Source: Flavonifractor sp052065355 (GTDB lineage Bacteria; Bacillota; Clostridia; Oscillospirales; Oscillospiraceae). From it: a stretch of 64,000 nt of DNA. The notes below the pieces were generated by a model. It saw only the letters and a program-made list of their open reading frames with translations. It was not told where the DNA came from and did no database searches. The stretch spans positions 42,005 to 106,004 of the forward strand of contig NZ_JBQHUF010000012.1 in NCBI RefSeq assembly GCF_052065355.1, given 5' to 3'. The stretch's first letter is position 1; each line of letters begins with the position of its first letter. The position numbers and the translations under genes were made by a program. This document shows, in pieces, positions 42,501 through 49,473 of the stretch.

Positions 42501-43891
42501 TCGAGGGCGGGAAAACCGCCACCTGTGAGATCACGGTGGAGGAAAATACCGATGTGGACGTGACCAAGATCACCCTGACTCCCACCAATGTGACGAATGA
42601 GGACGGCGTTGCCGTCATGGCGGGCGGCGAGATCACCCTGAAGGCTACCGTGGAGCCTGAATCCGCTACCCATCCTACTGTTATCTGGAGCACCGACGAT
42701 CAGAACCTGAGCATTGCGCCTGACGGCAACACTTGTGTTGTCACGGTCAAGGCTGGGGCAACGGCCACCTCTGCGGTCAAGGTCACTGCCACCGCAAACG
42801 ATGCCAGCAGTGTGACTGCGGATGCGTACATCGTACCCCAGGTGTCCGCCGAGATGAAGGCTGGCGAGACCCTGGATCTGGTTGCCCGTCTGGATGCCGA
42901 CGGCACCAAGAACGACAACCTGAAGTGGGACAGCACCAACACCTCTGTAGCTACCGTCAGCGAGGGCAAGGTGACTGCCATCTCCGCTGGCACCGTGACC
43001 ATCAAGGCCGCTGACGTAAGCGGTGTGCTCCAGGCCTCCTGCCAGATCACTGTGACCAGCAGCGGCGGCAGCACCGGTGGCGGCGGTGGCGGCAGCACCT
43101 CTGCCAGCCAGTACACCATCACCGTCAAGCAGAGCGAAGGCGGCAAGATCGCTCCTGAGACTGTCAAGGTGGAGAAGGGCAAGGATCAGACCTTCACCAT
43201 CACTGCCGACGCCGGCTATACCATTCAGGATGTGCTGGTGGACGGCAAGAGCGTAGGCGCTGTGAGCAGCTACACCTTTGAAAATGTGACCGCTGGCCAC
43301 ACCATTCAGGCTGTGTTTGCGGAGCAGCCCTTCCAGTTCTCTGATGTGGATCCCAACGGCTGGGCCGCTCCTTACATCTACGGCCTGTATGAGCAGGGTA
43401 TTGTGGACGGTATCGGCGGCAACCTGTTTGCCCCCACTCGCAGCATTACCCGCGCCGAGTTTGTAAAGCTGCTGGCTGGTGCTGCTGGTGTGAAGGACGA
43501 GGACCTGAGCAAGGATGCCAGCACCTTCACCGATGTGGAGCACGGCAGCTGGTATGAGCCCTATGTGATTTGGGCTGTGGAGAACAAGGTGGCCACTGGC
43601 ACCTCTGCCACCACCTTCGCTCCCACCGCGCTGATCACCCGTCAGGAGATGGCCACCATGCTGTACCGCTATGCGGAGAACAGCGGCATCGAGCTGCCTG
43701 AGACGGTTGCTGCCTCCGCCTTTGCGGATGCGGACAGCATTTCCGACTGGGCTGCCGACGCGGTGAGCGCCATGCAGAAGGCCGGCGTCATTGACGGTAT
43801 CGGCGGCAACCTGTTTGCCCCCACCGACAATGCCACCCGCGAGCAGGCCTGCAAGGTGCTGATGACCTTCCTGGAAGTAACCGAGAAGTAA
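39560..43891 (+). CDS. Secreted GH3 glycosidase with Ig-like and S-layer homology domains
   Basis: A 1,443-residue surface enzyme. Order: signal peptide ending PSALA-K; GH3 N-terminal barrel (about residues 50-420) with HMTVEEKLGQLVSHG, KHFAANNAEETRSGG and the nucleophile Asp in GWVVSDNGG; GH3 C-terminal domain and fibronectin-III-like domain to about 790; three bacterial Ig-like (Big2) repeats with WTSSDPDVATVENGVVKGVG; a Ser/Gly linker; an InlB-type repeat (YTITVKQSEGGKI); three SLH domains at the C-terminus (FSDVDPNGWAAPYIYGL). It should hydrolyse beta-linked sugars at the cell surface, held to secondary wall polymers by the SLH domains. SDN replaces the common SDW. The start was chosen for the signal peptide and AGAAGG site. 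Confidence 0.9.
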   Translation: MSKTWKRAACFLLTAALLAPSALAKVDVDESQISDEVKGYAYWDTSLSDEERAADLISHMTVEEKLGQLVSHGSPAIPRLGVAEYWYPGENLNGIANITLWYGAAGDAKGGASAFPSTLAQGATWNSDLIGEMADAIGDEARAFYNTSKKGLSYWGPSVNLARDPRWGRTGDSFGEDGVISAELAGEFIKGFQGEYDDEEGLKAIATAKHFAANNAEETRSGGSSNMSESELREYYLRHFSHMVMDSGVQAIMPAYNAINGIPCHGSYDLLTNTLRMTWGFDGWVVSDNGGVGNLNSQYGANGGNSQKGDSEAFPVLDGGSEDFNGEENLNVTNAAEAAAAALNAGVNLDLGGRTMTSANLQAALDEGVLTMDTIDQALLDIFTSRFATGEFDNSDAYIDGYDSVSAFIRQNQDLAEDVADEAIVLLENNDDFLPANIGDYDKIVVVGQYIEELLYSDYKSDNVWRDENGISVSFVKGIQDAVAEYNAANGTSIQVESIVLNETDGQVAAPTAEQMEMMAGDKVLTVYIPATRITMLTGGADAGEGNDRESLDLPRGQAEVGEQLVNNCSNLVVAMHTQSIVNVDWATKGEKKADAVLWASYLGEKQGAALANVLFGKVSPSGRLNTTWYADESQLGELQHDYSLYPTASDPQDIDLADGGSYGRTYMFFVGDVDYPFGYGLSYGEFAYSDYSISNNGDGTLTATVTVENTSNVDASEVVQLYAVGPKAAELNRADKQLAGFDKVSLKAGESQQVTITVNVKDLAFWDESADCFDLDAGSWNFYLGSDCETKIAGCEQAVALTADDMPKGLQAVTLTVDNYILEDSDQETEMPSTEVTTSVSLKNDTLYKDKDAAAAAGITLSYASDNEDVATVDQNGKITAVGDGVCTITVTATKGGDTVTDSHAIVVKSIKGVTGITLDQTEATIRERETVTLKATITPADADYQQVIWTSSDPDVATVENGVVKGVGVGTATITAKTFEGGKTATCEITVEENTDVDVTKITLTPTNVTNEDGVAVMAGGEITLKATVEPESATHPTVIWSTDDQNLSIAPDGNTCVVTVKAGATATSAVKVTATANDASSVTADAYIVPQVSAEMKAGETLDLVARLDADGTKNDNLKWDSTNTSVATVSEGKVTAISAGTVTIKAADVSGVLQASCQITVTSSGGSTGGGGGGSTSASQYTITVKQSEGGKIAPETVKVEKGKDQTFTITADAGYTIQDVLVDGKSVGAVSSYTFENVTAGHTIQAVFAEQPFQFSDVDPNGWAAPYIYGLYEQGIVDGIGGNLFAPTRSITRAEFVKLLAGAAGVKDEDLSKDASTFTDVEHGSWYEPYVIWAVENKVATGTSATTFAPTALITRQEMATMLYRYAENSGIELPETVAASAFADADSISDWAADAVSAMQKAGVIDGIGGNLFAPTDNATREQACKVLMTFLEVTEK

Positions 43892-43897
43892 GATCAT

Positions 43898-43933
43898 AAA
43901 AAACGGACCGCCCATCAGGGCGGTCCGTTTTTT
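43898..43933 (+). terminator. Terminator after the GH3 gene
   Basis: AAAACGGACCGCCC and GGGCGGTCCGTTTT around ATCA, with T runs on either strand. It also serves the leftward anti-sigma gene. Confidence 0.93.
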
Positions 43934-43935
43934 AT

Positions 43936-44574
43936 TCACATCTCCGCGGGAGACAGGCTTTCAATCACAGTCATTACCTGTTCTGCGGTGAGACCGGCGG
44001 AAGCATGGAGGGAGAAGCTATATGTTCCGTCGTTCCATACTGCCAGGAACACCTGGCCGTCTTCCCCCTTGCAGGTGACGGTATATGCCCCGACGTTGAG
44101 GGTATCTTCCCAGCCGTAAGCGGTAAAGTCTCCGCTTACATCCTCGTTCCCTGGAGCCATGCGGTAGATAAGGGTGCCTTCATCCCCCTGCCAGCTTACC
44201 TCTGCCAGCTGTCCCTGCAAACACCTGATGCCATCCAGCTGATATCCCTCCGGTACCTGAGCGGGGAGAAGCAGCGGGTAGGACAGACTGTCTGCCAGGT
44301 CCGCAATGCTGTCAAACTGCTGTGCGCCCCAGGTGACCTGCACCGGCGGTGTCTCCACCGGGGGACGGGACTCCAGCCACAGCGGAAACACTGCCGCGGC
44401 GCAGATCACCAGTGCCGCGCAGGCGACGGCCAGGCGGGGCTGCCAACGGTATGTGCTGCTGCCTTTTCTGTCCAGGGCGTTCCGGAGGCCGGCCAGCACC
44501 CGTTGCTCCATCTCCGGCGTCACCGATACGGCGTCCAGAATCTGCCGGTATGCCTGTCTAGTCTCCAAAGTCAT
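43936..44574 (-). CDS. Putative anti-sigma factor / DUF4367-type membrane protein
   Basis: A 212-residue protein with a short cytoplasmic N-terminus (LETRQAYRQILDAVSVTPEMEQRVL), one membrane helix (about residues 50-68, LAVACAALVICAAAVFPLW) and an outside domain. The outside domain resembles DUF4367, with SYPLLLPAQVPEGYQLDGIRC and YTVTCKGEDGQVFLAVW. It overlaps the ECF sigma gene by 17 bp. That arrangement is typical of sigma/anti-sigma pairs, so I infer it holds the sigma factor inactive until an envelope signal. The ATG at 44574 has GGAGG just upstream; ATG 44589 is an alternative. Confidence 0.72.
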   Translation of the reverse strand: MTLETRQAYRQILDAVSVTPEMEQRVLAGLRNALDRKGSSTYRWQPRLAVACAALVICAAAVFPLWLESRPPVETPPVQVTWGAQQFDSIADLADSLSYPLLLPAQVPEGYQLDGIRCLQGQLAEVSWQGDEGTLIYRMAPGNEDVSGDFTAYGWEDTLNVGAYTVTCKGEDGQVFLAVWNDGTYSFSLHASAGLTAEQVMTVIESLSPAEM

Positions 44575-45127
44575 TCTCCTCCAATTCATCCCGCAGCAGC
44601 CCTCTGGCTCGGGTCAGCAGAGAGCGTACGGTGGATTCTTTTTTGCCCAGCAGCTTTGCGATTTCCACGGTGCTGTATTGCTCGTAGTAGTAGAGATGGA
44701 CCACCATCCGGTATTTGAGGGGCAGGGCTTTGACGCAGTCCCAGACAGCCGACAGCTCCGGTTCTTGTTCCTGTTCCGGTAGTAGGTCGCTGAGCTCCTC
44801 CTGGGGGTGCCGTTTCCAGTAGCTCAGCCGGTTTTTGCTCAGATTGGCCGCCACACGCAGCAGCCAGGCTTTTTCGTGCTCCTGGCTGGAGAAGGGGGGC
44901 GCCTTCTGGATGTATTGCAGCAGCGTGTCCTGGAGCACATCCTCGGCCTCGTCCCGCCGGTGGAGGTAGGAGAAGGCCAGCCGCAGGATTGCGTCTCCGT
45001 GGCGGCGGAGCACCAGAGCTGCGTCCTCCAGAGGGCGATCCGATGTCTCGTCCGGAGAACTGCCTGCCAGCCACAGCCGCAGCCTGGCCAGCAGTCCCCG
45101 CCGGGGCGGGAAGAGTACACCTTCCAT
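44558..45127 (-). CDS. ECF-type RNA polymerase sigma factor (sigma-70 family)
   Basis: 189 residues with region 2 (DAILRLAFSYLHRRDEAEDVLQDTLLQYI, with EDVLQDTF-like core) and region 4 (LPLKYRMVVHLYYYEQYSTVEIAKLLGKKESTVRSLLTRARGLLR, an HTH). No region 1 or 3, as expected for ECF factors. ATG 45127 has AAAGGAGG. Directly followed by its probable anti-sigma factor and divergent from a secreted stalk-domain protein, which may be a target. Confidence 0.9.
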   Translation of the reverse strand: MEGVLFPPRRGLLARLRLWLAGSSPDETSDRPLEDAALVLRRHGDAILRLAFSYLHRRDEAEDVLQDTLLQYIQKAPPFSSQEHEKAWLLRVAANLSKNRLSYWKRHPQEELSDLLPEQEQEPELSAVWDCVKALPLKYRMVVHLYYYEQYSTVEIAKLLGKKESTVRSLLTRARGLLRDELEENDFGD

Positions 45128-45171
45128 CTCTATTCCTCCTTTCACATGGAATACAAATCAGAGGGGAAAAT

Positions 45172-45205
45172 CGCTGCACGAAAAAATTTTTTCTTTTTTG
45201 CAGCG
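45172..45205. repeat. Inverted repeat in the sigma/stalk-protein divergent region
   Basis: CGCTGCA and TGCAGCG arms flank an A/T tract centred on AAAAAATTTTTT. It may be a bent-DNA operator between the two divergent genes. Confidence 0.4.
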
Positions 45206-45280
45206 TTTCATCTCTGGCGTTTGTGTATAGGGCAGAGAGCGGACCGCAGGCCCGCCGCAAAACAGAAAGGATGTATTACT

Positions 45281-45733
45281 ATGAAACTGAAGAAGACTTG
45301 CCTGGCACTGTCCGCCGCTGCCGCCATTACGCTGTCCGCCGTAGGGTTTGCCGGCGCCGCCGGCCAGTCCGATCTGCTGAAGCTGACCATCGACGGCAAG
45401 GAGAGCGATACTCAGCTGGCCGTGATGGTGCCCGCCCGGGACCTGGCGGAGGAGCTGGGCTATACCGTTACCTGGAATGGGGAAGACCAGTCTGTCACCC
45501 TGGACAGCGGCACCATGCACGCCAACTTCACCATCGGCGTCAACTCCTATATTGCCGCCACCAGCATCGAGGGTATGGTGGGCATGACCGCTCCCTTCTC
45601 TCTGTCCTCTGCTCCGGTGGTATCTGACGGAGTGACCTATGTGCCCCTGGAGCTCTTCACGGTGCTGATGGGCAACCATGAGGATGCCCTCACTGTGAAC
45701 GGCAATACGGTGGATCTGTGTACAGACTTCTGA
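45281..45733 (+). CDS. Secreted copper-amine-oxidase N-terminal (stalk) domain protein
   Basis: 150 residues. The signal peptide MKLKKTCLALSAAAAITLSAVGFAGA precedes a single Cu_amine_oxidN1-type domain. Its features are VMVPARDLAEELGYTVTWNGEDQSVTLDSG and GVTYVPLELFTVLMG; this is a beta-rich stalk module used in many Clostridial cell-surface proteins and not itself an oxidase. The protein is just this domain, so it is probably a small wall-associated protein. GAAAGG site; start chosen by the signal peptide. Confidence 0.82.
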   Translation: MKLKKTCLALSAAAAITLSAVGFAGAAGQSDLLKLTIDGKESDTQLAVMVPARDLAEELGYTVTWNGEDQSVTLDSGTMHANFTIGVNSYIAATSIEGMVGMTAPFSLSSAPVVSDGVTYVPLELFTVLMGNHEDALTVNGNTVDLCTDF

Positions 45734-45763
45734 TCATATTCAATAGTTTGGCGTATTAAAAGA

Positions 45764-45817
45764 GTCCCCCGCCCGCAGAACAGTATAGCATACTGTTCTG
45801 CGGGCGGGGGACTTTTT
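45764..45817. terminator. Long terminator hairpin
   Basis: GTCCCCCGCCCGCAGAACAGTAT pairs with its complement through 45812 around an AGC loop, followed by TTTTT. It separates the stalk-domain gene from the leftward YcxB-like gene. Confidence 0.92.
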
Positions 45818-45847
45818 CCTATGCATATTTTATCAGGTAGAACCGCT

Positions 45848-46381
45848 TCAACTGACCAGCATCATTTGCTTCCCGGTTTTTTGGGACAGGAAAGAGCGAA
45901 ATTCTTCCGGTGTGCCGAATTGAAAGCGAGATTTGTCTAAAATAAAGCCCTTTTTGCGGCTAAGCATGAGTACAAAATAGTGGTCTGTTTCAAACATAAA
46001 CTCCAAAATATGATATGTGCTGCGCAGCTTTGTGGAGCCGGAACGGGAAAAATAACCGTTTTCGTCAAAAGAATAATAGATCCGTTCCGGGGTTTGATTG
46101 ACCATGTGCTTGACGGATCTGTTCCTGTACTTTTTATAAAACAGACCTAAAAGCAGCAGCGGTATTCCGGCTGCGAAGGAACTTACCGCAGGGATAACAG
46201 AAATATCTGCCTGAGATTTGGCCCATAGCCAGAGAAATCCATAGCCAATGCAGACGCAGCCTGTGATCATGAACGTCAGCCGTGCGAACTGGATCCGCTT
46301 TGCACGAAGCGTTTGATTCAAGATATTTTGAAACGCCTGTATGGTTTGCTTATCGTAAACGGTCTCCATTTCAAAGTTCAC
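45848..46381 (-). CDS. YcxB-like membrane protein
   Basis: A 177-residue protein with two adjacent membrane helices (about residues 30-75) and a soluble C-terminal domain. The latter contains IYYSFDENGYFSRSGSTKLRSTYHILEF and YFVLMLSRKKGFILDKSRF, matching the YcxB-like (DUF6560-type) group. Function unknown. The start is GTG 46381 behind GGAGGTAAT. It follows the MBL-fold gene by 19 bp and is probably cotranscribed. Confidence 0.72.
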   Translation of the reverse strand: MNFEMETVYDKQTIQAFQNILNQTLRAKRIQFARLTFMITGCVCIGYGFLWLWAKSQADISVIPAVSSFAAGIPLLLLGLFYKKYRNRSVKHMVNQTPERIYYSFDENGYFSRSGSTKLRSTYHILEFMFETDHYFVLMLSRKKGFILDKSRFQFGTPEEFRSFLSQKTGKQMMLVS

Positions 46382-46400
46382 GAGATTACCTCCTTGGAAT

Positions 46401-47111
46401 TCAGCTGTGTAGGGGGATATGGAACCAGGACATGGGCGTGAGCCGCGTAAGGGTAGGAAAGCCTGCCGGGTAGTGAGCGGTGGCGTGGTCTGCCAGAGCA
46501 TAGCAGCCTAGCTTATCATCCTGCGGAAAGGGCAAGTGGGAGAGAAGTATGGAGCTTGGATGCAGAAGAGACAAAAAGGCCCGTGTGGATGGAGAAATCA
46601 ATTGGTAAGGGTTGACACACACGGCGTCAACGCCGCAGGGGCAAAATTCCAGCATGGTATGAGCGATCTCCGGGGAGAACTCGCCGTCTCCGGCCATTAA
46701 AATGCATTGCCCGTCCAGCAGAATGAGCAGTGCGTGGTGCGGAACATCGGAAAAGGCTTTTCCTTCGTGGGGAACCTGAAACGCATATGCGTACCCTTCC
46801 GGAAGAAGAAGCTTTCTGATACCGGGGGCAATGACCTCAAACGGAAGCGCGCCGACATCTGGTCCATAGACAGCAGCAGACGGTGCTGCCAGAGCCAAGG
46901 ATTCCGGATCAAAATGGTCGGGGTGGGTGTGGGTAAACAAAAATGCCATGGGACAGTTGAAGGGAGCGGTATGCGTGTTCAGCGCTGTCCGGATCGTTTG
47001 CGGCACAGCGGAAAATCCAACTTGTTCACCGCGGTGGAGCCCGTCCACCAGGATCCCAAAATCTGCGGAGCGGAGATAAAAACCGCTGTTGACAGTGTAA
47101 AATACGTTCAT
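46401..47111 (-). CDS. Metallo-beta-lactamase-fold hydrolase
   Basis: A 236-residue MBL-fold protein. The metal motif appears as FLFTHTHPDHFDPESL (HxHxDH), with later ligands in LMAGDGEFSPE and a terminal LSHLPFPQ. Substrates of such stand-alone hydrolases vary (lactones, thioesters, phosphodiesters) and cannot be assigned. ATG 47111 gives the family-like NVFYTVNSGFYLRS start; an upstream ATG (47201) lacks a ribosome-binding site. It lies downstream of the symporter on the same strand and may be part of its transcript. Confidence 0.78.
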   Translation of the reverse strand: MNVFYTVNSGFYLRSADFGILVDGLHRGEQVGFSAVPQTIRTALNTHTAPFNCPMAFLFTHTHPDHFDPESLALAAPSAAVYGPDVGALPFEVIAPGIRKLLLPEGYAYAFQVPHEGKAFSDVPHHALLILLDGQCILMAGDGEFSPEIAHTMLEFCPCGVDAVCVNPYQLISPSTRAFLSLLHPSSILLSHLPFPQDDKLGCYALADHATAHYPAGFPTLTRLTPMSWFHIPLHS

Positions 47112-47226
47112 ATCGGCGATCGCTTCTTCCGAGAAAGGCCCAGAGCCCCGGAACTGAAGGATAGGTTCAGTCCCGGGGTCCTGGAGCTGTGTCTTGTGCA
47201 TGGGAAATGAGGGGAATGGAGTGTTT

Positions 47227-48948
47227 TTACTGTTTAGTGGGGCAGAAGGGAGCGAAATCCTTCTTGGAACCGTCGGGCTCATACAGACGGTTCTTGCCGT
47301 AGAAGTAGCCCAGGATGCCAAGCTCGATGCCGCTCAGCAGGTAGTTGAACACCGTGGGAGGCATCCAGCCGAAGATAAAGGTCTCGTTGGGGAGGTACAG
47401 ACCAACGATGTGGGACTGGACAAACACCACAGCGTAAAGGACCAGGACCACTTTGTGAAGGGTGTTTTCGCGGGAGGCGAAGAAAGCGGAGAGGGGACCG
47501 GTGATTTCCTTCTCAGCCCGGGCATCCGGCTGGGTAGCAAGGCTGACTACCACGTAGAGGATGGTGTTGACGACCAGGCCCCACAGGATGGGATCCATGG
47601 TGGGCCAGGGATTTACGCCGAACAGAGTGATCAGAACAGCGGCCATGCCGCACACGGTACCGGCCAGAGCGCCTTCCTTGGTGCCGCGCTTCCAGTAGAG
47701 TCCGCCGATCAGCGAGGGCATCATCTGGGCAAAGCCGGGGGCGCAGAAGCTATATGCATAGGTGACCAGGAACGCGGGACGGAAGTAGGTCACGATGAGC
47801 ACGGCCACCATGATGATGGTCAAGCAAATAGCATTGTTGCGCTTGGTATTCTGCTCTTCCTGATCTTCTTTCCGGATGATGTCGTGAGTAACGATGGAGG
47901 AAGCCACCACCAGCTGGGAGTCGGCAGTGGACAGGCCGAACGCAAACACGCCGATGACCAGCAGAATAGCCAGAATAGCGGGAGCGAATTCCAGAGCCAT
48001 CATGGGGATAACGTTGTCACTGGCAGCGCCCTCCAGAGCGGGATAGGCATAGCGGCCGGCGTAGATGCCCTGGATCAGGAACATCAGGTAGCACACGCAC
48101 TCCAGAATGGGGAAGGCGATGCCCATAACCTTAAAGACGTCCTCATTCTTGGCCATGTAGGAGCGGATAAAAATGTGGGGCCAGGCAATGATGGAAATGC
48201 CGGCAGAGAGGGACAGACCGAGGGCGGAGATCCAGTTGCCGTATTTCCCGGTGACCTTGAAGACGTCGCCATTGCCGTCGGCAATGATCTTCTCCACGGC
48301 CTCGCTCAGACCGCCGGAGGTAATATTCGTAATGAAGACAATAGTCGTCACCACCACGATGCCGACGCCGACAATTGCTGCGAACAAGTCGGTGCCTACA
48401 ACGGCCTTGTTGCCGCCGCCCAGCACGTGAACATACATGTAAACTACGAGAATCGCCACACAGATCCAGAAACCGATCTTTCCTTCTGTTGTGGTGACGA
48501 TGCCGTTAGCCACACCGCTGACCTGCACGGAGATATAAGGGATAATACACACAGCGCAGATTACGGAGATAATCAGTTTCAGAGCACGGGAGTGGTACCG
48601 GTGGATAAAGTAGTCACCCGGAGTGGTATAACCGTACTGCTTACCCAGCAGCCAGAGCCGATACATCACATTGGGGGCAAAAAAGCCGACGAAGCAGGCA
48701 CCCATGGCGCCGATCCAGTAGCCAATGCCGTCCCGGTAAAGAGCGGCGCCGTATCCATAGAAGGAGAGGGCGCTCCAGATGGAAAGCATGACCGTAGCCA
48801 GCAGCGTGATCGTACCTACGTTGCGGCCGGCCACAAGGTATTCTGAGGAAGAACTTCCGGTGCTTTTGGATGCCTTAACGGAGATCACGGCTACAAAGAC
48901 ACCGTAAACCACGAGCGCGATGATAACGCCTATCGCTATAACATTCAT
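47227..48948 (-). CDS. Sodium:solute symporter (SSS family)
   Basis: A 573-residue membrane protein with 13-14 hydrophobic helices. Recognisable are SSSSEYLVAGRNVG, SIWSALSFYGYGAALYRDG, the second-helix QYGYTTPGDYFIHRYHSRALK and FGLSTADSQLVVASSIVTHDI, all of the SSS (solute:sodium) fold. Related transporters import monocarboxylates. It diverges from the AcoR-like activator and has a sigma-54 promoter on the minus strand, so I infer it brings in the substrate of the 4-hydroxybutyrate/acetoin operon. ATG 48948; AGGTGTGAG upstream is a weak site. Confidence 0.88.
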   Translation of the reverse strand: MNVIAIGVIIALVVYGVFVAVISVKASKSTGSSSSEYLVAGRNVGTITLLATVMLSIWSALSFYGYGAALYRDGIGYWIGAMGACFVGFFAPNVMYRLWLLGKQYGYTTPGDYFIHRYHSRALKLIISVICAVCIIPYISVQVSGVANGIVTTTEGKIGFWICVAILVVYMYVHVLGGGNKAVVGTDLFAAIVGVGIVVVTTIVFITNITSGGLSEAVEKIIADGNGDVFKVTGKYGNWISALGLSLSAGISIIAWPHIFIRSYMAKNEDVFKVMGIAFPILECVCYLMFLIQGIYAGRYAYPALEGAASDNVIPMMALEFAPAILAILLVIGVFAFGLSTADSQLVVASSIVTHDIIRKEDQEEQNTKRNNAICLTIIMVAVLIVTYFRPAFLVTYAYSFCAPGFAQMMPSLIGGLYWKRGTKEGALAGTVCGMAAVLITLFGVNPWPTMDPILWGLVVNTILYVVVSLATQPDARAEKEITGPLSAFFASRENTLHKVVLVLYAVVFVQSHIVGLYLPNETFIFGWMPPTVFNYLLSGIELGILGYFYGKNRLYEPDGSKKDFAPFCPTKQ

Positions 48949-49087
48949 ATGATCGTGCTCACACCTTTCTTTTCTTTCTTCTCTTTCTGTGTGCAAATGG
49001 GTGACGCAATAAAACGGATGCTTCCACTGGCGGTGGTATAAAAGCGATCCCTCCTTTCTGTGCAGTGGAACTTCTGCCTAGCTATTG

Positions 49088-49104
49088 AGCAAAATTCGGG
49101 CCAA
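49088..49104 (-). promoter_or_regulatory. Sigma-54 promoter of the symporter gene
   Basis: On the minus strand TTGGCCCGAATTTTGCT: the GG and GC doublets are exactly 10 bp apart. It differs from the consensus TTGGCACGnnnnTTGCT by one base. It lies 140 bp upstream of the symporter ATG. Confidence 0.75.
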
Positions 49105-49224
49105 GTATAAGGAAATGTGGAAAAAGTTAAATTGGTGCATAGAGATTCGGCCAATTTAAAGGAATGCGTCAAAATATGTCGAAAATACGGGAAAAGACAG
49201 GCGTGAAGCATAAGCTGCAAGAGA

Positions 49225-49252
49225 TGTGCTATTTCGGCACACGAATGGCGCA
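49225..49252. promoter_or_regulatory. Candidate activator-binding site between the divergent sigma-54 promoters
   Basis: TGTGCTA-TTT-CGGCACA (49225-49241) followed by a further half-site TGGCGCA (49246-49252). The same half-sites and 17-bp layout occur at 51522-51538. It is about 120 bp from the symporter promoter and 160 bp from the activator promoter. Confidence 0.6.
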
Positions 49253-49401
49253 TTATGTCACATGTGTAACATACGGAAGCGGCGAGCGCACAAAATTGAC
49301 GGCGCAATACTCTTCTGCTATTATAAAATAGCTTTTTCGCCGCCAAAGTCTGCGGGTGTAATGGAGGCAATTCAGATAGAATGGATGTGGATAGTGAAAA
49401 T

Positions 49402-49418
49402 TTGGCACTCTTCTTGCA
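49402..49418 (+). promoter_or_regulatory. Sigma-54 promoter of the activator gene
   Basis: TTGGCACTCTTCTTGCA matches TTGGCACnnnnnTTGCA with the GG and GC doublets 10 bp apart, 56 bp before the ATG. The activator would thus need sigma-54 and possibly itself. Confidence 0.85.
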
Positions 49419-49473
49419 ACATTATTAGTGTGCGTGTACTTAATAAAACTGGCTATGGGAGGAGTGAAAGCCC

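Larger units (their letters stand above)
48949..49473. other. Divergent regulatory region between symporter and activator
   Basis: A 525-bp AT-richer region with no supported gene. It contains the leftward sigma-54 promoter (49088-49104), the shared enhancer-like repeat (49225-49252) and the rightward sigma-54 promoter (49402-49418). A short palindromic TGTCACATGTGTAACA (49257-49272) is also visible. Confidence 0.7.

Noticed and set aside
39593..43939. A 1,448-residue open frame antisense to the GH3 gene
   Set aside because: It is the complementary-strand shadow of a GC-rich, codon-biased gene. It lacks a ribosome-binding site and any known domain, and its composition is Gly/His/Val/Leu-rich as expected for antisense of such genes.
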